From positions 1 to 5,770 of the forward strand of contig CALWXI010000012.1 of assembly GCA_944385455.1 (NCBI GenBank): 5,770 bases of DNA, read 5' to 3'. The notes beneath the pieces were generated by a model. It saw only the letters and a list, made by a program, of their open reading frames with translations. It had not been told where the DNA came from and ran no database searches. The position numbers and the translations under genes are program-made. Below, one piece after another: positions 5,196 to 5,770 of this stretch (position 1 is its first letter; each line of letters opens with the position of its first letter). The DNA comes from an uncultured Oscillospiraceae bacterium (GTDB lineage Bacteria > Bacillota > Clostridia > Oscillospirales > Oscillospiraceae).

Positions 5196-5225
5196 TTGAC
5201 AGCGGCTTTTAGCTGTTGGTATTAT
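5196..5225 (+). promoter_or_regulatory. Strong predicted promoter of the dehydrogenase gene
   Basis: TTGACA (5196-5201, perfect) and TATTAT (5220-5225, 5 of 6) are 18 bases apart, with TGG directly before the -10 box giving an extended -10. The start would be near 5232 with a leader of about 63 bases. ACAGC (5199-5203) and GCTGT (5212-5216) form a small inverted repeat that overlaps the -35 box and spacer. Confidence 0.75.
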
Positions 5226-5279
5226 ATTCTTGTACCCGTGCGAACACTGAACTACCGAATGGATTTGTGAACATATTTG

Positions 5280-5288
5280 AAGGAGGAG
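5280..5288 (+). promoter_or_regulatory. Ribosome binding site of the dehydrogenase gene
   Basis: AAGGAGGAG ends 6 bases before the ATG at 5295. Together with the near-consensus promoter it suggests a well-expressed gene. Confidence 0.85.
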
Positions 5289-5294
5289 TTTATC

Positions 5295-5770
5295 ATGAAC
5301 ACATTGTATCTGCCTGCTTGGAGCATCGGTCCCGACTGCTATAAGGAAGTCTATGACATCGCCCGTCCTTACGGCAAGAAGGTCGCCATCATCGGCGGTC
5401 ACACCGCTCTGAGCAAGGCCATGCCCAAGCTGAAGGCTGCTCTGGAGGGTACCGATCTGGAGCTGGGCGAGCCCATCTGGTTCGGCGGCGAGGCCTCCTA
5501 TGAGAACGCCGCCATGCTGGAAGCCATGCCCGAGGTGAAGGATGCCGACATGATCTTCGGCGTGGGCGGCGGCCGTGCCATGGATACCGCCAAGTGCGCC
5601 GCCGGCCACCTGAACAAGCCCATCTTCGCGTTCCCCACCCTGGCCTCCAACTGTGCCAGCTGCACCACTTTGTGCGTGATGTACTATCCCGACGGCGCCA
5701 TGCGCGATCTGTACTATCCCAAGCGCTGCGCCATCCACACCTTCATGGACAGCGAGATCATCGCCAACTC
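5295..5770 (+). CDS. Iron-containing alcohol dehydrogenase / glycerol dehydrogenase family protein, N-terminal 158 residues (cut by window edge)
   Basis: A metal- and NAD(P)-dependent dehydrogenase of the Fe-ADH superfamily, GldA-like branch. The visible part starts MNTLYLPAWS. It contains a beta strand and turn KKVAIIGGHTAL (28-39), the dinucleotide-binding GVGGGRAMDTAK (89-100, normally GGGxxxDxAK), the FPTLASNCASCTTL segment (113-126, normally P-T-x-A-S) and D152 in FMDSEIIAN (150-158), which fits the first metal-ligand Asp. The two metal-binding histidines would lie past the right edge. Where glycerol dehydrogenases have Asp in 'S-T-D-A-P' this protein has Cys120, in a Cys-rich stretch (C120, C123, C127), so glycerol is not a safe substrate call. 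Codons such as GCT, GGT and CGT are more frequent than in the his genes, in keeping with strong expression. Family placement is firm; the substrate is unknown. Confidence 0.88.
   Translation, partial: MNTLYLPAWSIGPDCYKEVYDIARPYGKKVAIIGGHTALSKAMPKLKAALEGTDLELGEPIWFGGEASYENAAMLEAMPEVKDADMIFGVGGGRAMDTAKCAAGHLNKPIFAFPTLASNCASCTTLCVMYYPDGAMRDLYYPKRCAIHTFMDSEIIAN

Noticed and set aside
5097..5738. Minus-strand open frame opposite the dehydrogenase start
   Set aside because: The opposite strand carries the strong promoter, ribosome binding site and GGGxxxDxAK motif; this frame is His/Gly-rich noise.

Overview
The window is a G+C-rich chromosomal segment (well over half G+C by eye, with mostly G- or C-ending codons). 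It has AGGAGG-type ribosome binding sites and sigma-A-like promoters. These traits, together with the short-form HisG/HisZ system and the protein style, suggest a high-GC gut Clostridia member of the Oscillospiraceae type (Flavonifractor, Oscillibacter or Lawsonibacter-like). That placement is an inference from sequence character, not from a database match.

Left part (positions 1 to 3425, minus strand, read right to left): the start of a histidine biosynthesis operon. It begins with one continuous gene that encodes both the HisZ regulatory subunit and the short-form HisG catalytic subunit of ATP phosphoribosyltransferase (524 aa). hisD (histidinol dehydrogenase, 430 aa) follows, then hisC (histidinol-phosphate aminotransferase), which the left window edge cuts after 188 codons. 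Both junctions are 4-base overlaps (GTGA and ATGA) with a Shine-Dalgarno sequence inside the preceding gene, so the three genes look translationally coupled. HisZG commits PRPP and ATP to the pathway and is the expected histidine feedback point. HisC and HisD act near and at the end of the pathway. The remaining his genes would lie beyond the left edge.

Middle (3426 to 4762): a 150-base spacer holds a good candidate his promoter. A perfect 8-bp inverted repeat (8-11-8) runs almost exactly from its -35 to its -10 box, which looks like a repressor operator. Upstream lies a minus-strand gene for a 349-aa lipoprotein of the PhnD-like solute-binding type, with no transporter permease or ATPase gene inside the window. 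A 137-base intergenic region separates it from a plus-strand gene. That region carries two candidate promoters facing each other, with start sites predicted only a few bases apart.

Right part (4763 to 5770, plus strand): a small single-domain cupin (114 aa) with intact metal-ligand residues, a 187-base spacer with a strong promoter (TTGACA and TATTAT) and unusual T-rich repeats upstream of it, and the first 158 codons of an iron-containing alcohol dehydrogenase/glycerol dehydrogenase family protein cut by the right edge.

I see no mobile element, CRISPR array, tRNA or rRNA. The most notable items are the HisZ-HisG fusion and the regulatory architecture of the three intergenic regions. I see no clear evidence for an entirely new system.
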